Assembly: GCF_018691265.1 (NCBI RefSeq) | Contig: NW_024881313.1 | Coordinates: 5,361,501-5,425,500, forward strand | Direction of reading: 5' to 3' | DNA length: 64,000 nt | From: Tyto alba | Taxonomy: Eukaryota; Chordata; Aves; Strigiformes; Tytonidae | Shown: positions 42,101 through 53,700 of the stretch, piece by piece | Numbering within the stretch: the stretch's first letter is position 1 | Layout: each line of letters starts with the position of its first letter | Translations under genes and position numbers: made by a program | The notes under the pieces: generated by a model | Told to the model about the DNA's origin: nothing | Seen by the model: only the letters and a program-made list of their open reading frames with translations | Database searches by the model: none

Positions 42101-44527
42101 CATGAGAACCAAACCTACAAGCTTTGATTCTACAGCTGACCCCCATCAGAGCAGCCCAGATGCATTAAGTGAATGTCCTAAGCCATAGGAGTACATCTGA
42201 TATCAATGATCCACTACGATCTGCTGTAAGTAATGTAGGAAGGTGAATTATGTATACGATTCAGAACGGAAAACTTTTTAAAATGTACTCTCTGCTGTGG
42301 TACAAACACTCTTTATCCCTGGTCCTGTTACACACATCCATCTAAGAAAACAGGCAGCAAGACTCTGAAATAACATCATTATTTTCTCCATTAAAAAGTG
42401 TATTTCAGAAGAAATACATCCTGCGATTTTTATTACTAAGGCAACAAAACATTGTGGGGTTTAAATTTCATCAGCAAATTTACATTTGATTCCAGAAAGG
42501 GGCTGAATGAAACAGTTTGCTGGGAGCATGGTGGCTGCAAAGGTTAGGGCTGGTCCCCGTGCGCCGGGCAGCAAGCCGAGCGTAGGAACCGACGTGTTTG
42601 CTTTACCCATCGTCTAAGGCAAAGTGCTCGGGCTGCACCACATCTCATCTGAGCACAGAACAGAAAAACAGGCCAGGCAACCCCATACAGTTTAGCATGC
42701 TCCAACAGCATGCTTCTGCCACTGAATTAATTTTCTCCTTCATCTGCAGTTGTCTTCCAGAGCGGTTTTAAATACCAGTTCCCTAAGGATGAGGATCAAC
42801 AGCCCGCATTGTGTTGCCAGCGATGTTCTCAGCAGGGACTGAAGCCCAGTGAGTAAAATTAATCCAGGGGTGGGTGAATCCAGCTGCTAACTTTTCAGAG
42901 CATCACACTGTCCCACAATACCGAGCAGAACAAAGCAATCACTTTCATCTGTTTACTCTGTCCAGATCTAGCATGGATAAGAGACATGCTAAATATAGCT
43001 CGGGTCTATTTTTACAAAAGGCAAAATGAAGGTTATAAATCAGCTAAACCACTTTGAAATTCATTATACAGTTAGAATAATATTTTGACAGCACAAGAGG
43101 ACTTATTCAACCCTACAGAGGTCACTTTTAAAACAAAGATCAACTTTTTCCTCTGTGTTTCATGTTTTGGACCTGTCATGCAGACTTCAAAAGAAGTCTG
43201 ATGGAAGAGACATGGGGGTTTTCACTTAGTAGTCCATTTATATTTTAGGTCAAGAACTTAATACTGCCTTATCGTGCTCCAATCATTCTTTCACTTAAAT
43301 AATAATAATTAAAAAAAAAAAAAATGCTTAGGAGAGAGGCCCAGGCTTACATTCAGCAAATAAATGAATCATCTTCTCTACACAGAAAGGAGTGATCTCT
43401 TACAGTTCGGATGTTGAAACTAGTTTTGCAACTACTTTGCAAAAATAACCAAGTTATCACATGGGGAAATAGAAAAAACAAAACAAAGCAAAGGAATAGA
43501 GGAAAATAGGAAAACCTACCATGCAAGACAAATTTATCAGTTGATGCTGGTCTGTTAATTCATAATAAGACCCAGCTATTCATAACGGTTCAAAACGAAC
43601 TTCAAAAATGTTGGTAGTTGAGCTTGATATTTCAAACGGCACTGAACATCTGAGTCACCGAATCATCACCTTGGCACTACTGCATCTTTTTTATCGGCGC
43701 AGCGTATCCCAAAAGCCCCAGATCATGAACTACTCAGGAAAAAAATGCAACTCTGTGCCCACTAGCGACTTCTCCGAGCAGAGCAAGCCCCTGCAGCTGA
43801 ACGGCCCGGCTCATCTTCGAGCTCCAGCCGCGCACCCACTGCCCGAGTGCATCGTTTGAGATGCCGCGCTGATGATGATGATGAGGATGATGATGAGGAT
43901 GATGATGATAACAGAGGCAGCCACGGCGAGGCTGGAGGTTAGCGCTGGCCCAGGAAGGCTCCCCAGCTGGAAGAAATGTTCCTGGCGAGTGTAATCACGG
44001 GGCTACGAACACACCTGTGCCCCTGCCCCACGGCGGAGGGGTGCAGCCCTGCGGGGATGCTGCGCTCGTGCGGCCGCACGACGCTTCTCGTGCCCCCCAC
44101 GAGGAATAACCGAGGCGATTCCGCAGGAAAAGCCGAGCAGCAGCGTGGGCCCCTGCCCCCCGGCAGGTGCCCCCCCACACACACACACACACACCCACGC
44201 GTGTGCCCGCAGCTCGCTGGGCTCCCGGGGTGGGGTGGGGGGGGCACCGCGGGAGGGGGCAGCGCACGGGCCCACCCCGCACCCTTCTGGAGGTGTCCCT
44301 CCTCACTTTGGCCTTTTTTGGGGGGGGGGGGGCACTTTGGGCTTTTTTTTTTTTGGGGGGGGGGGGGGTCTGGCTCAGAAGAGCGTCCTCCGTGTCCTCC
44401 CCACAGCTCGCCCCCCCCCCCCCCCCCCAACTACCACCCCCCTCGCTCGGCCGAAGCTGGGGGGGGGGGGGTAGTCCCGGGGCCTGCCCGGCCCCCGGGG
44501 CCGCCCCGCCGCCCTTACCTCCGCCAT
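28931..44527 (-). CDS. NFE2L3: NFE2L3 (NRF3) CNC-bZIP transcription factor
   Basis: A cap'n'collar bZIP factor that dimerises with small MAF proteins and binds antioxidant/MAF response elements. In mammals it is ER-anchored, is released by proteolysis and promotes proteasome gene expression. Minus-strand coding exons: 44527-44519 (MAE, tentative), 33645-33547 (33 codons), 32598-32515 (28 codons), 30130-28931 (399 codons plus TAA). All junctions are phase 0 with GT-AG ends. In the resulting 463-residue model the CNC domain is about 308-350, the basic region IRRRGKNKVAAQNCRKRKL about 353-371, the zipper to about 412, and the C-terminal Neh3-like VFIIPKRLVKS follows. The acidic FDEVKLMSLALEEGF and SKLFEEPGSDLGLSL segments match NFE2L3 rather than NFE2L2. 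Human NFE2L3 is 694 residues; the ER-targeting N-terminus was not found. Confidence 0.9.
30131..32514. other. NFE2L3 intron 3, nothing further seen
   Basis: 2.4 kb between the last exon and the 84-nt exon. No exon, repeat family or RNA gene recognised. Confidence 0.55.
32515..32598 (-). CDS. NFE2L3: NFE2L3 internal exon (SLEGYLQLLSSQMENMLE)
   Basis: Acceptor CTTGTGTCACAG, donor GAG|GTAAAT. 28 codons in phase 0, SNRNHVDSLLSLEGYLQLLS to SQMENMLE. The LLSLEGYLQLLSSQ.EN.LE pattern corresponds to human FSLEDLFQLLSSQPENSLEG, which confirms gene identity and exon order. Confidence 0.88.
32599..33546. other. NFE2L3 intron 2, nothing further seen
   Basis: A 948-bp intron. A pyrimidine-rich stretch at 33430-33570 lies just downstream (on minus) of the 99-nt exon. 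Confidence 0.55.
33547..33645 (-). CDS. NFE2L3: NFE2L3 upstream coding exon (DFDLKACQEALDDFC)
   Basis: Acceptor GTTTGTGTCTTCAG, donor CAA|GTAAAT. 33 codons in phase 0 at both ends, an acidic stretch ending LELQEEEDINQ. It splices in frame to 32598. I recognise no close human counterpart; its place rests on frame, splice sites and position. Confidence 0.7.
36868..36948 (+). repeat. A-rich (CAAA)n-like tract
   Basis: About 80 bp of almost only A and C on the plus strand, with several acaa and aaac units. Possibly a decayed retroelement tail; no body recognised beside it. Confidence 0.8.
40879..40926 (+). repeat. alternating purine-pyrimidine run (AT/AC)
   Basis: A mixture of (AT)n, (AC)n and ATAC units. 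Simple sequence. Confidence 0.85.
43871..43910 (+). repeat. (GAT)n microsatellite with GAG interruptions
   Basis: Thirteen trinucleotides in register, mostly GAT, interrupted by GAG at two regular positions. Non-coding on both strands as far as seen. Confidence 0.9.
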
Positions 44528-44760
44528 GGGCCCGCTGCCGCCACCTCCCGCTCCGGGGGCGGCTCCGCGGGGCGGGGCGGGGCGGGGCGGGCAGCCCACG
44601 GAGCCCGAGGAGGCTGTTGGGGTGGGGGGGGGGTGTGGGTGGGGCGCGTGTCTGTGGGAGCGGGGGACAGGCGGGCACCCCGCCGCGGGGCCGGGACCCC
44701 GCCTGCGGCCCGGGGGGGTAACGGCCCTCGGCGGGCTGGAAATAAGGTAGGAAATAAAGG
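44030..44760. promoter_or_regulatory. NFE2L3: CpG island, probable NFE2L3 promoter
   Basis: GC-rich block with four to five overlapping Sp1 GC boxes in the GGGGC tandem run at about 44568-44593, a (CA)n run at 44173-44192, and long G and C homopolymers (44321-44332, 44355-44368, 44411-44428, 44459-44471). Proline- and glycine-rich translations on both strands are products of composition and homopolymers. Confidence 0.7.
44519..44527 (-). CDS. NFE2L3: tentative NFE2L3 first coding exon (MAE)
   Basis: ATGGCGGAG|GTAAGG: ATG at 44527-44525 with a good donor at 44519/44518, within a CpG island and just downstream (on minus) of stacked GC boxes. Phase 0 matches the exon at 33645, giving MAE-DFDLKACQ. 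The frame stays open upstream of this ATG (…GAGGGGSGPMAE), so a non-AUG or longer start is possible. It could instead belong to an unannotated transcript. Confidence 0.45.
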
Positions 44761-47700
44761 GAAATAAAAATCAAACTGCAAAAACGCAAAGCAATTCTCC
44801 ACCTGCCTCTGGTAGTCAAAGTTCTTCTCGCGCCCTCGCCCTAACCCCCCTTTTTTAGAATTCCCAAATAAATTAGAAAAAAAATACAAGCACGGATTTT
44901 AATTACACTCAACCTGTGTGTCTAAATAGCTACCCGATGCCTTTCCTTTCCCACCTACTGAACTGCATTTTCCCCAACACATCTACTTCGAGCTACCCGA
45001 ACTTCCTCTCCTCGCACATCCTAGAGATTCTTTTCCACCTTGTTTTGTCCCCTGGAAAGGCCTTTTATCACTTCTCATCACTTCTACTTATCTGAGCGTT
45101 TCAGACTTGGTTTGGCATTTACAAGGCGTAAGGCTGTTTGGGCAGACCCTGAAAGTGTTTCTTCAGTGATAACTGTGTGTAATGGGTGCAGCTTCTCATT
45201 TTTCTGTTATCACAGATGACATTTCCCTTTTTTCATCGTGTCCAGTGTGATACTATTCAGTGGTGTGTTACGATACTCCTAGCATTTTCTTGCATCTGGT
45301 TTCTTGAGTTCTAGTAAAATAACAGTTTTCTTTCAAAAACACAAATGAACTGGAATCTGCTAGGGTCTTCCATTGCCCGCTTTTTATTTTCCATGTCAGA
45401 GATCTCTGGATTTTTAACTGGAAGCATAACCGAAGTTAACAATGTTTATTTTGCTGTTGCAAAAAAAAAAAAAAACCCAAACTTATGTGTGTGCTAAGCT
45501 AAATGCAGAAGACTTCACATTATGATTTATGGCACAAATGCCAGGACAGACATCCACTGCAAGAAGTCCTTACATTCTATATTATAATCGGTGTAATCGG
45601 TGTTAATTTTTTTTTTTTTTTTCCCCCTGCATGCAGCTTGGCACATCCCACTCCTCAAGGAAGACAACTTTGTGGTCGCCATAGGCCACTACAACGACGT
45701 ACATTAGACGGGCCCATTTAATTGCTTAGGCTTTTCCTTTAACAAGATGGTGGGGTTTAAATGGTTAAGAGGGTACAGAAGCTCTGTACAGTTCCAGTTG
45801 CTTTTGGCTGCTAGGTCTTCATCTGACCTGAGGTTTGAGTCGTGGTCCCTAAGACCCTCGGCAGCGCACCCAGGCCCCTTGAGAGGGACTGAAACCTCTG
45901 TCAGGCTGGCCCTGGTACCTTAAATTGGAGATAACCTTCACTCGGAAGAGCTTTTCTGGTGGTAGATTTAGGGATGCTGGTCAGGTGTCTCTGGCTGATA
46001 GCATTCAGGACTTTAAAATCCTGCCCTCAAACGGCGATGGATAAGGGTGTGCTCGGTTAGCAGTATGCCACAGAGAAGGTGTTTGTGTCAGAGTTGGTGT
46101 GCCCTCTCCCAGTCAATGCCGCGCCTGTTCTGCGTGTCAGACACTCCGTCTGCCCGTGAAGGCAGTCAGCCCCTCATCCTGATCTGCAAAGTCAGCATTA
46201 TTTCTATGCACGATTCCTCATAAATCAATGCAAAGACCACTACACAGATGGTGTCGTAGCGTGAACGCTTCTTTTAGCGTGAGCCAAGAGAGCTCCCTGA
46301 ACCTCTTAATCAAGTTCAGCACAACAGCGAATGTGACGGTTTATATCAGTTTGCCCTGCTCTGGCAGCTCATTGATCGGGGAAAAGAGACAACCAACTTC
46401 CCTAGGTCTGACTAAAAGCTTGATCTGAGTCTGTGAAAAATATTACGAGGTGGCAATGATGGCCTCCTCCTTTCTTACCACCATTTGCAGTACAGTAGCT
46501 TCTCAGAGTTTCTCCTCAGTTACTCAAAAGGAAAGCAGAGTCGGTCCCTATGGCGTATGGTCCCCTAGACTCATTACCGTGCAAGGGAAAGCTGGCCATG
46601 CAGAATGGGTAAGCACCACAGTGTTTTTACCAGAATCCTGGTCTGAATTCCTGGGGACCAGAGAGTGCATATGTGTCTGTGTATGGAGCTGCAGGTGAGC
46701 TTAGATTACATCTCAGCTGTTTACAGCTCCTAAATCCATCTGTAGTCATTTATTCCAGAGAAGTCTCCTGATAGTTTCAAGTACTCTTCTAGTCTTACAT
46801 TCACTGAATCTAATAAATATCTGTTTGGGTTTTCCTTATTGCTAAATTCTGATAATAATTTGTTTTGTTTAATAACACATCAGCAAATTTTCTTGCACGT
46901 GACATTTTATGCATCATTTCTGATTATTTCAATTTATAAACCTACTTCTTGTGAAACATACTTTTAATCAAGGTAAGCAATTCCTAGATAATCTTCTCTC
47001 AGAGAAGCATTAACATCAGCTTTAATAAATATGTTACTCGATTACTTGCTATCGATTCTGCCGTGTTAGATGGATGCACTGCTCCTCAGCCTGCCTTTGT
47101 GCTTCATGCCAGTGTTGAAAAGGAGGGACAGGCTCCTTAGCATCAGAGCATTTATGGTGGAGGCTAAGCGATGGAGTAGAAATCTGTGCAACAACCAATG
47201 CAAGTCTGAAGTTTGGAGCCTTATTCAGGGCAGGCAGGTACTGTCAGTTACAAACATACGAATGTCAAGAATTTGTCAACTAGTTTTAGACTGTATTAAT
47301 TTCCTGCTTTTTTTATCTGACTGGTTTCTCACCATCCCATTAGCTTGTCACCCTGAATGTGATCAAGTAGCAACATTTTTATTACTTTTCTAACGGCTGC
47401 CCCTGTTCTAATTGTACTTCTTGCAGCGTAAGAGATCCTACAACCAGTACTGGTTTTAGCCACTCTCTTGTGAATCCTTCCATGCATAAGGGGCTTCAGT
47501 TATCAGTCCTAGCATTGTTAGGTATAAAACAAATAGAATAAAACTTTCCTTTGTTAATTTTGCTCAAATTTTTGCTCACTGCTTTGAAAAAAGAGAAATC
47601 ATTAAAGGTGTTTGCACGGGCAGAAAAGAGAAAAAGAGAATGAATCTGCAGTGGCCAGATCTGGCATATTCTGAATCAAATGGCACAAGCTGCGCGTATA

Positions 47701-50700
47701 CCTGAGACCCATTTTTCTACGTGTCACAATTTCATCACATGGCTCGAACCAGCTCTCCTTTATGTCAGATACACAGATACTATACCAGTGAAACCACTGT
47801 ATAAATACCTGGATGTATCGTGTATCTTACTAAGCTCATACTACAAATTCTTTGGCAGGGCTCTGAAATAGCTACATCAGTGCTGCTGAGACTGCAGCTT
47901 ATAGAGCTGGACACAGATCATGGGAGAGCAGCTCATGAAATCCTCCTAAACAGGCCTGTAATACATACATACTTTCATGCCTCATCTCCCAGTACATCCC
48001 CTTGCAAGGGATATATACATACATATATATATATATACACACACTCGGGCTGGGAAGTCAGTTATGTCTCAACACAGAAAGACCTTACATTCAAGATACT
48101 GAAAAAGTGAAAAGCTTTGTTTCTGGACATCGAGCCACCCGTTCACAGGTTGAACTAGCTAACCGTGCAACAAGAAGTGATGTGAACCTGCAGCTCACTT
48201 GCTTTTTGCAACCTATCCCCTGGATTCATCCTGACAACTTAAACAAGCTGCCAATGCTCTTTCTCCAAAACCTCATCCAAACTGCCCCGCTCTTGCTGAC
48301 TCTCTGTGTATGCACAGCAGGCTCCCACAGAGAAGTGGTGGGCACAGATTTTCTCTTTTGATCAATACCCTTGCCCACCTATTTAGTGTATTTCTCTCTA
48401 CAATCTGAAGAAAAGAAAATAAATGTCAAATCCTTTTAAAACCAGGAAGGTACCATTTTCCCTCCTTGACATACAGTTCAAAACACAGCAGACCTCTGAA
48501 GTCCATCATCTTCTTTGAGGTGGGCCTGGATAGGATCCAGCTCCCTCTCCATCCTCCACGAGGGAGGCCATTTGCCCTGGCCCACTAGCCTTAGCTCAGG
48601 AAAATCCACCCTTTGTTCTTCTGTGGACACCTTTTCATTGCGTAGATGCATCTCAGTGTGAGGACAGCTGGTGGTGGCCCTGTACTGATGGATGTTAGGG
48701 ACCTACATGCTTATTTTGAACCTGTGCCTTAATGCTTTCTTCCTTCTTCACACGGTAGCTGGGCACCAGCTAAGCCCGCAGCTCAGCAGGAATTCCTCCT
48801 ACCAACACAGTCACAATGGCATGTGCCAGAGCAGGAGATGGCACACACGTACAGAGACACCCTCGGAGTGCAGGGCTAGTGGAAATAACAGTTGTGACCT
48901 CAGGAACACTTGCCTTCTTCCTGGAGAGGGTGATAAATTAGAAGTAATTGATCCTTCCGTATAAAAAAAAAAAAAAAAAAAAACAAAAAAACAACATCCA
49001 AAGCCAAAAGACAACAACAACAAAAAAAACCCATCAGGGACAGCAGCTGAGAGCCAAAGAAAAGAAGATTAAAAAAAAAAATATATATATATATCCTAGG
49101 AGGAAGTCCTCTAAACAATCTCAACCAGAACAAAATATACTGAAGTGCAGAGAATATAGTCATTTGATAGAGGTGGCAGGAATGAATTGACTTTGTTTGG
49201 GAGCTAGGAAGGGAAGAGGAAAAACCCATTGCTTGCCACACCTGGTTAGCACTTACCAGTAGAAACTACTGTATTTCCCTTTCTTTTTCAGTTGAAGTAG
49301 TCACTTCCATGGTAGTGCCATCTGTGTGATCCAAGGACATGTGATGTGATAAGAGATCCTGACTTTTTGGAGGCAGTCAGTGTCTTGATAATCTCGATAG
49401 CCTGAAGCACTGTGCTACTGTTGGCCACTAACGAACAAAGTGGAAGGAAATAAGAAAGACAGAGCACTTGGTACTTTCAAGACATATTTGCTGTACGTTG
49501 AAAGCTTTTGGAAGAAACAAATCTCTGTTTATATTTGGTTTCTTTATCTTTATTGACACAGTGGTACGCCAGGAACAATTTGTCACTGAGACTGTAGTAA
49601 TTCAGGATAGAAAGGCAAGATAGTACAAGGTGGAAGGGGAGACTGAATTGTATTTTGCAACCACAGCATTTAGAGAGATAGTTCCAGCCAGCAATAGAGT
49701 TCATGGTTAAATGACAAACACGTTTTGACTCAAGTGGATTTGCTGGAACAAGAAGAGTTATGTAGCTCTGAAACTTACTTCAGTCTTAAATGATTTAGCA
49801 ATTTTAGGAATTTAGGTCAGGTTGGAGATTTCAACTGGAACACGGGAGTTTCTCTTAGGCAGAGGCCTATGCCAGGTCAAAAGATTGATTCTTAGGCATT
49901 TAGGAATACATACCTGTCAGAAACTTTTGTTATGTCTGGAAAAAAAGATTTCAGCTCCAGGTTTCTTATTCAAGCTGCATTTATATTATTGCTAGTTGCT
50001 TGAGGAATTTTTGAAACTTACTTCAGTGCCTACTGGTGCTTACAGTTTTTCATAACTGTATCTTTAAAACTTTTTAAAGTTCTTAAATCTTTTTCTGTCT
50101 CTTTTTCCTTGTGTTATCTTAAATCTATATGACTCATCAATCCCTCAGATTGCTATGTGCCAACAATGCGCTATACCTAACCTGTTTGGCTTTGGGATGC
50201 TTCCAGAGAAAGGGTGGAAAAAGTAGAAAATGTAGTCATATTGATCTAGACTAGTACAACTGCTGCCACCTTTGCAATGGCTGGATCTTCACCATGATTA
50301 GATCAAATACATGTTGGAACTGCATGTGTATTATACTGCCTTTTCTCTTGGAAGCTGTTTGCAAACAGAGGCATTGCTAATGCTGTGTTTACCTGGACAC
50401 TGTTCGGGTAGCATTTCTTTTTTTCTGTTTTGTTGATGTTTTCAGCATCAGTGTCATTCTCTTTCAGGCATCTATTTTTCTTCCCCCATGGCATCCTTTA
50501 CAGCTGGATTGACTTCCACAAAACAATTCATCATTGCCAGATTGAAAACCTCTTGCAAAACATCTTCTGCACCAGTTCCTCCAAGTGATGAGCATGTAGG
50601 AAGGCACCAGCTATACATGTCTAAATAAAAAGCTAAAAACCTTTGTATGCTGGGATCCCGAACCTCATAATTCTTTTAAAGCCCTTAATACAGTTGCTGT

Positions 50701-53700
50701 TGCTAAAATACCAACAAGGATGACAAGAATAGCAATAACAATAATATTTGAAGAGCTAACAAAACACATAGGGTCTGCTAGTGACAGAAGCTGCTACTTA
50801 TTGCACTTATGTGCCAATGCTGTGTTGGGTGAATCACTCTCTTCTGTCCCAGTGTGTATTGAACCCACAGAATTAATAGAGTAAAAATTATTCCTGAGTA
50901 TAAAATTGATTTTGATATCATAAATAAATTAGAACCACCACTTTCTTAAGCACTTCTAAAAATCCTTCTCCTTCTTTAAAAATTCAGAGCAAGGAAATAT
51001 CAGCAAAGACTTGACACTGTTTTGGAGCTTTTTTGTTCATCTGGTAGGGGATGTTTTTAAATGTCTGAACAGTACGGCTCTTCACAGGAGGCAAGGAAAA
51101 AATAAACTGTCCATCTTGGGTCAGTGCAGGGAGTGGAGGCACCTGCTAGGTAACCCACTGGGGTGCTGCTGGCTCCACAGCTCACAAGGCAGCATTGCCA
51201 ATGTTCGTGGCTAAAAGGAGCTGGCAGAGCAGGAGATGTGAATTCCTGCCAACTCATATGCCCCACATCACTTAGTCTGGGACTGAAAGAGATCTGTCAG
51301 TCTTCTTCTGGAATAGGCTCTCATGGCCAAGATAAGGGCCTTGCTCCTGACTCGCTTCCACGGTGTCAGGTGCTGACCCACCTGATGAAAGAGTTAATTT
51401 AATAATGGTTCTTCCTTCTCTGCCACATCTGGTCCTTGGGTCATTCAGATGATAGGAGCATGTTATTGACTCCATTTTAAATAATACGTAATTTTTTTAA
51501 GCTACTCTTAGGTGAGGAGAAAGGAATGAGATACTGTCTCCTTAAATCACAGTCCTGGGTAATTACAGCTAAGTTAAGCACTGAAGGCCAGAAATCAAAC
51601 CCAGGATATTCAATTGCTGTAGCTAAGAAATAATAATCCCTAAGATTCAGGGTGTTACACTGTCATCTTCATAATGAAAATAATTTTTGTGACGGGGCAC
51701 CTTCCAGCTATGTTAATGACACTTTTGACTCTATTGTCACTGCCGCAGCACCTGAATTTCTGCACAAGCAGCACTCAGTTACTCCCTGCATTTTGGCATG
51801 TATGCTTTGGCTCTCTGCCCCCGAACTTTAATGGAAAAGCATCCCAAAACTAATGAGTAAAAACACTGCTTCCCTACTCAAGGTGAGATGTCTGACTCAG
51901 GAACAAGGGAGTTGTAGTCACTGCCTGTCTGCAACTTTAGGTTTCTGCAGCCTGAAATATTTAAAGGATTCCTAGATGGGATGAAAACGATCAGTAATTC
52001 CACAATATCATGCCTGCGTTGTGTCTCAGCGCAGGCCCAAAGGTACCCTCTACTTCTTCAGCTTTGCCCTGCTCCAGCTATGCAAAGCAAATGGCAAAGG
52101 GGATGGAATCAGATGGAATATATGTGTTATAACGACTCTCTTCTGTTTAGGCACAAGTGTGACTTCTCACTGCTCTGCACACTTCCACCCATCGGCATCA
52201 CTTTCAGGTGCTTCATAAGTAAAACACCAGCTCTACACTGGAGAGCAGATCGGTGGCTGAAGGGGACCCCTGTGTCTGGGATCAACTTTTTCTCCTGTTT
52301 CCTAACCTGCTTAGCATGGCTTTAATGCAGCTCAATATCTGGGCTATTCCTTTCAGCACAGCCCTGGCCAGAGCTGTATTTGCTGTCCTGGACTGTGGCA
52401 GACCCTTTTCACAACAGTCAGCAGCAAGCTACCTGTCCGAAGAATAAATTTCTCTCACACTGTGTGCTTGTGTATTAAGCTTTTGATTCACTTATTCTTT
52501 ATTTTTCAAATGTACGTAAAGTTTGAAGAAATGTTGCGGATTTTGACGAGGAAGAGGATCAGCCATGGATGTGGAATGGGAAAGGATAAGTGTGACAGAG
52601 AAACAGTCCTGAGCCATCAAGCAGCTGAGGAGGTTTATTCGGTCTGTATTTGGCACTGACATAGCTGACTGTTACTTATTTTTCATATGCATCATGAAAT
52701 ATCTTTCATGACATCATTCGCTAGAGTGATACAGAACTGTTGACTAAAGCATACATTCACAGTCATGCTTACCCAAAATACTGAGATTATGGATGTAGCC
52801 AAGTATTTCTGAAAGAGTCCAAGAGGATCTTCAGCGCTTCAACAAGTTATTTTTTTCCCAAAAGGTCTTTGGCTTTTGCATGTCAGCTCTGTTTACAATC
52901 TCATGTCATTTATTGGTTTCTACAGACTTCTCAAAATATTTTTAAAGTTTAAACATCACAGTGATGTAAACCAGAAATTCAGACTTCCTATATCAACAGC
53001 GAAAATCAAAGTCTTAGGTTTAGTTGTAATGGGAGATAATACCAACCACCAGATTTGTGGTACCCTGCAACCAACACCCCAGGGCTTAGTTTTATTGATG
53101 GCAGACAACTCTGTCTTCTCTTATTCATGCTGGGCGCCTAGTATTTCTAAAAAAAAACCTTAGTTCTAGAAAAATATTCTAGGAGACCAAATATGAGATG
53201 GGCTATGGTGCATATTCTGCGATCCCCTAATGGGAGAGGAGGCTGCATGCCATTGTGCCTTGTCTAGCTGCAGTAACCTAGTGGGGACAAAAACACTCCA
53301 GTGGGCATCAAGTTCATTATTTGCACTTGCTTTTTCCTTTAGACTTTTGAATCTGCTCTACAACAATCCCCTTATTTAGCAACTACATACTTCTGTTTTT
53401 TCCTTGACTACAAAGATCGGGATCTTCTTGACTCTTTTTCCAGTAATATTCTCATTTTCTTGGCAAACTTGTAGCAGAAAATTAGGAAAAGGTTACGAAG
53501 AAATCAGAAGTTGCACTGTGACTCACTCAATGGAAGTAAGATGTCTGATTCCAGTGATCTGTTTTGACAAATTAAAATTTATTTTAATAACAAACTTATT
53601 CAAGATGGATAATAAGGTTATCTCAGGAAGATTTGCCACTTGTCTAGAACCCAGGCAATAGAGAAAATCCAACATACTGAAAAACATAGGTTGCCAAGTT

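Larger units (their letters stand above)
33646..44518. other. NFE2L3 intron 1 (tentative), with simple repeats
   Basis: About 10.9 kb. It holds T-tracts (33703-33718, 41364-41384, 41729-41747), an A/CAAA-rich tract (36868-36948), an alternating AT/AC run (40879-40926) and the GAT microsatellite (43871-43910). I looked for a longer NFE2L3 first exon with a hydrophobic ER anchor and did not find one. Confidence 0.5.

Noticed and set aside
43939..44819. Long proline/glycine-rich open frames in the NFE2L3 CpG island, tested as the NFE2L3 ER-anchor exon
   Set aside because: None has a hydrophobic segment or similarity to the NFE2L3 N-terminus; C- and G-homopolymers and a CA repeat dominate the translations.
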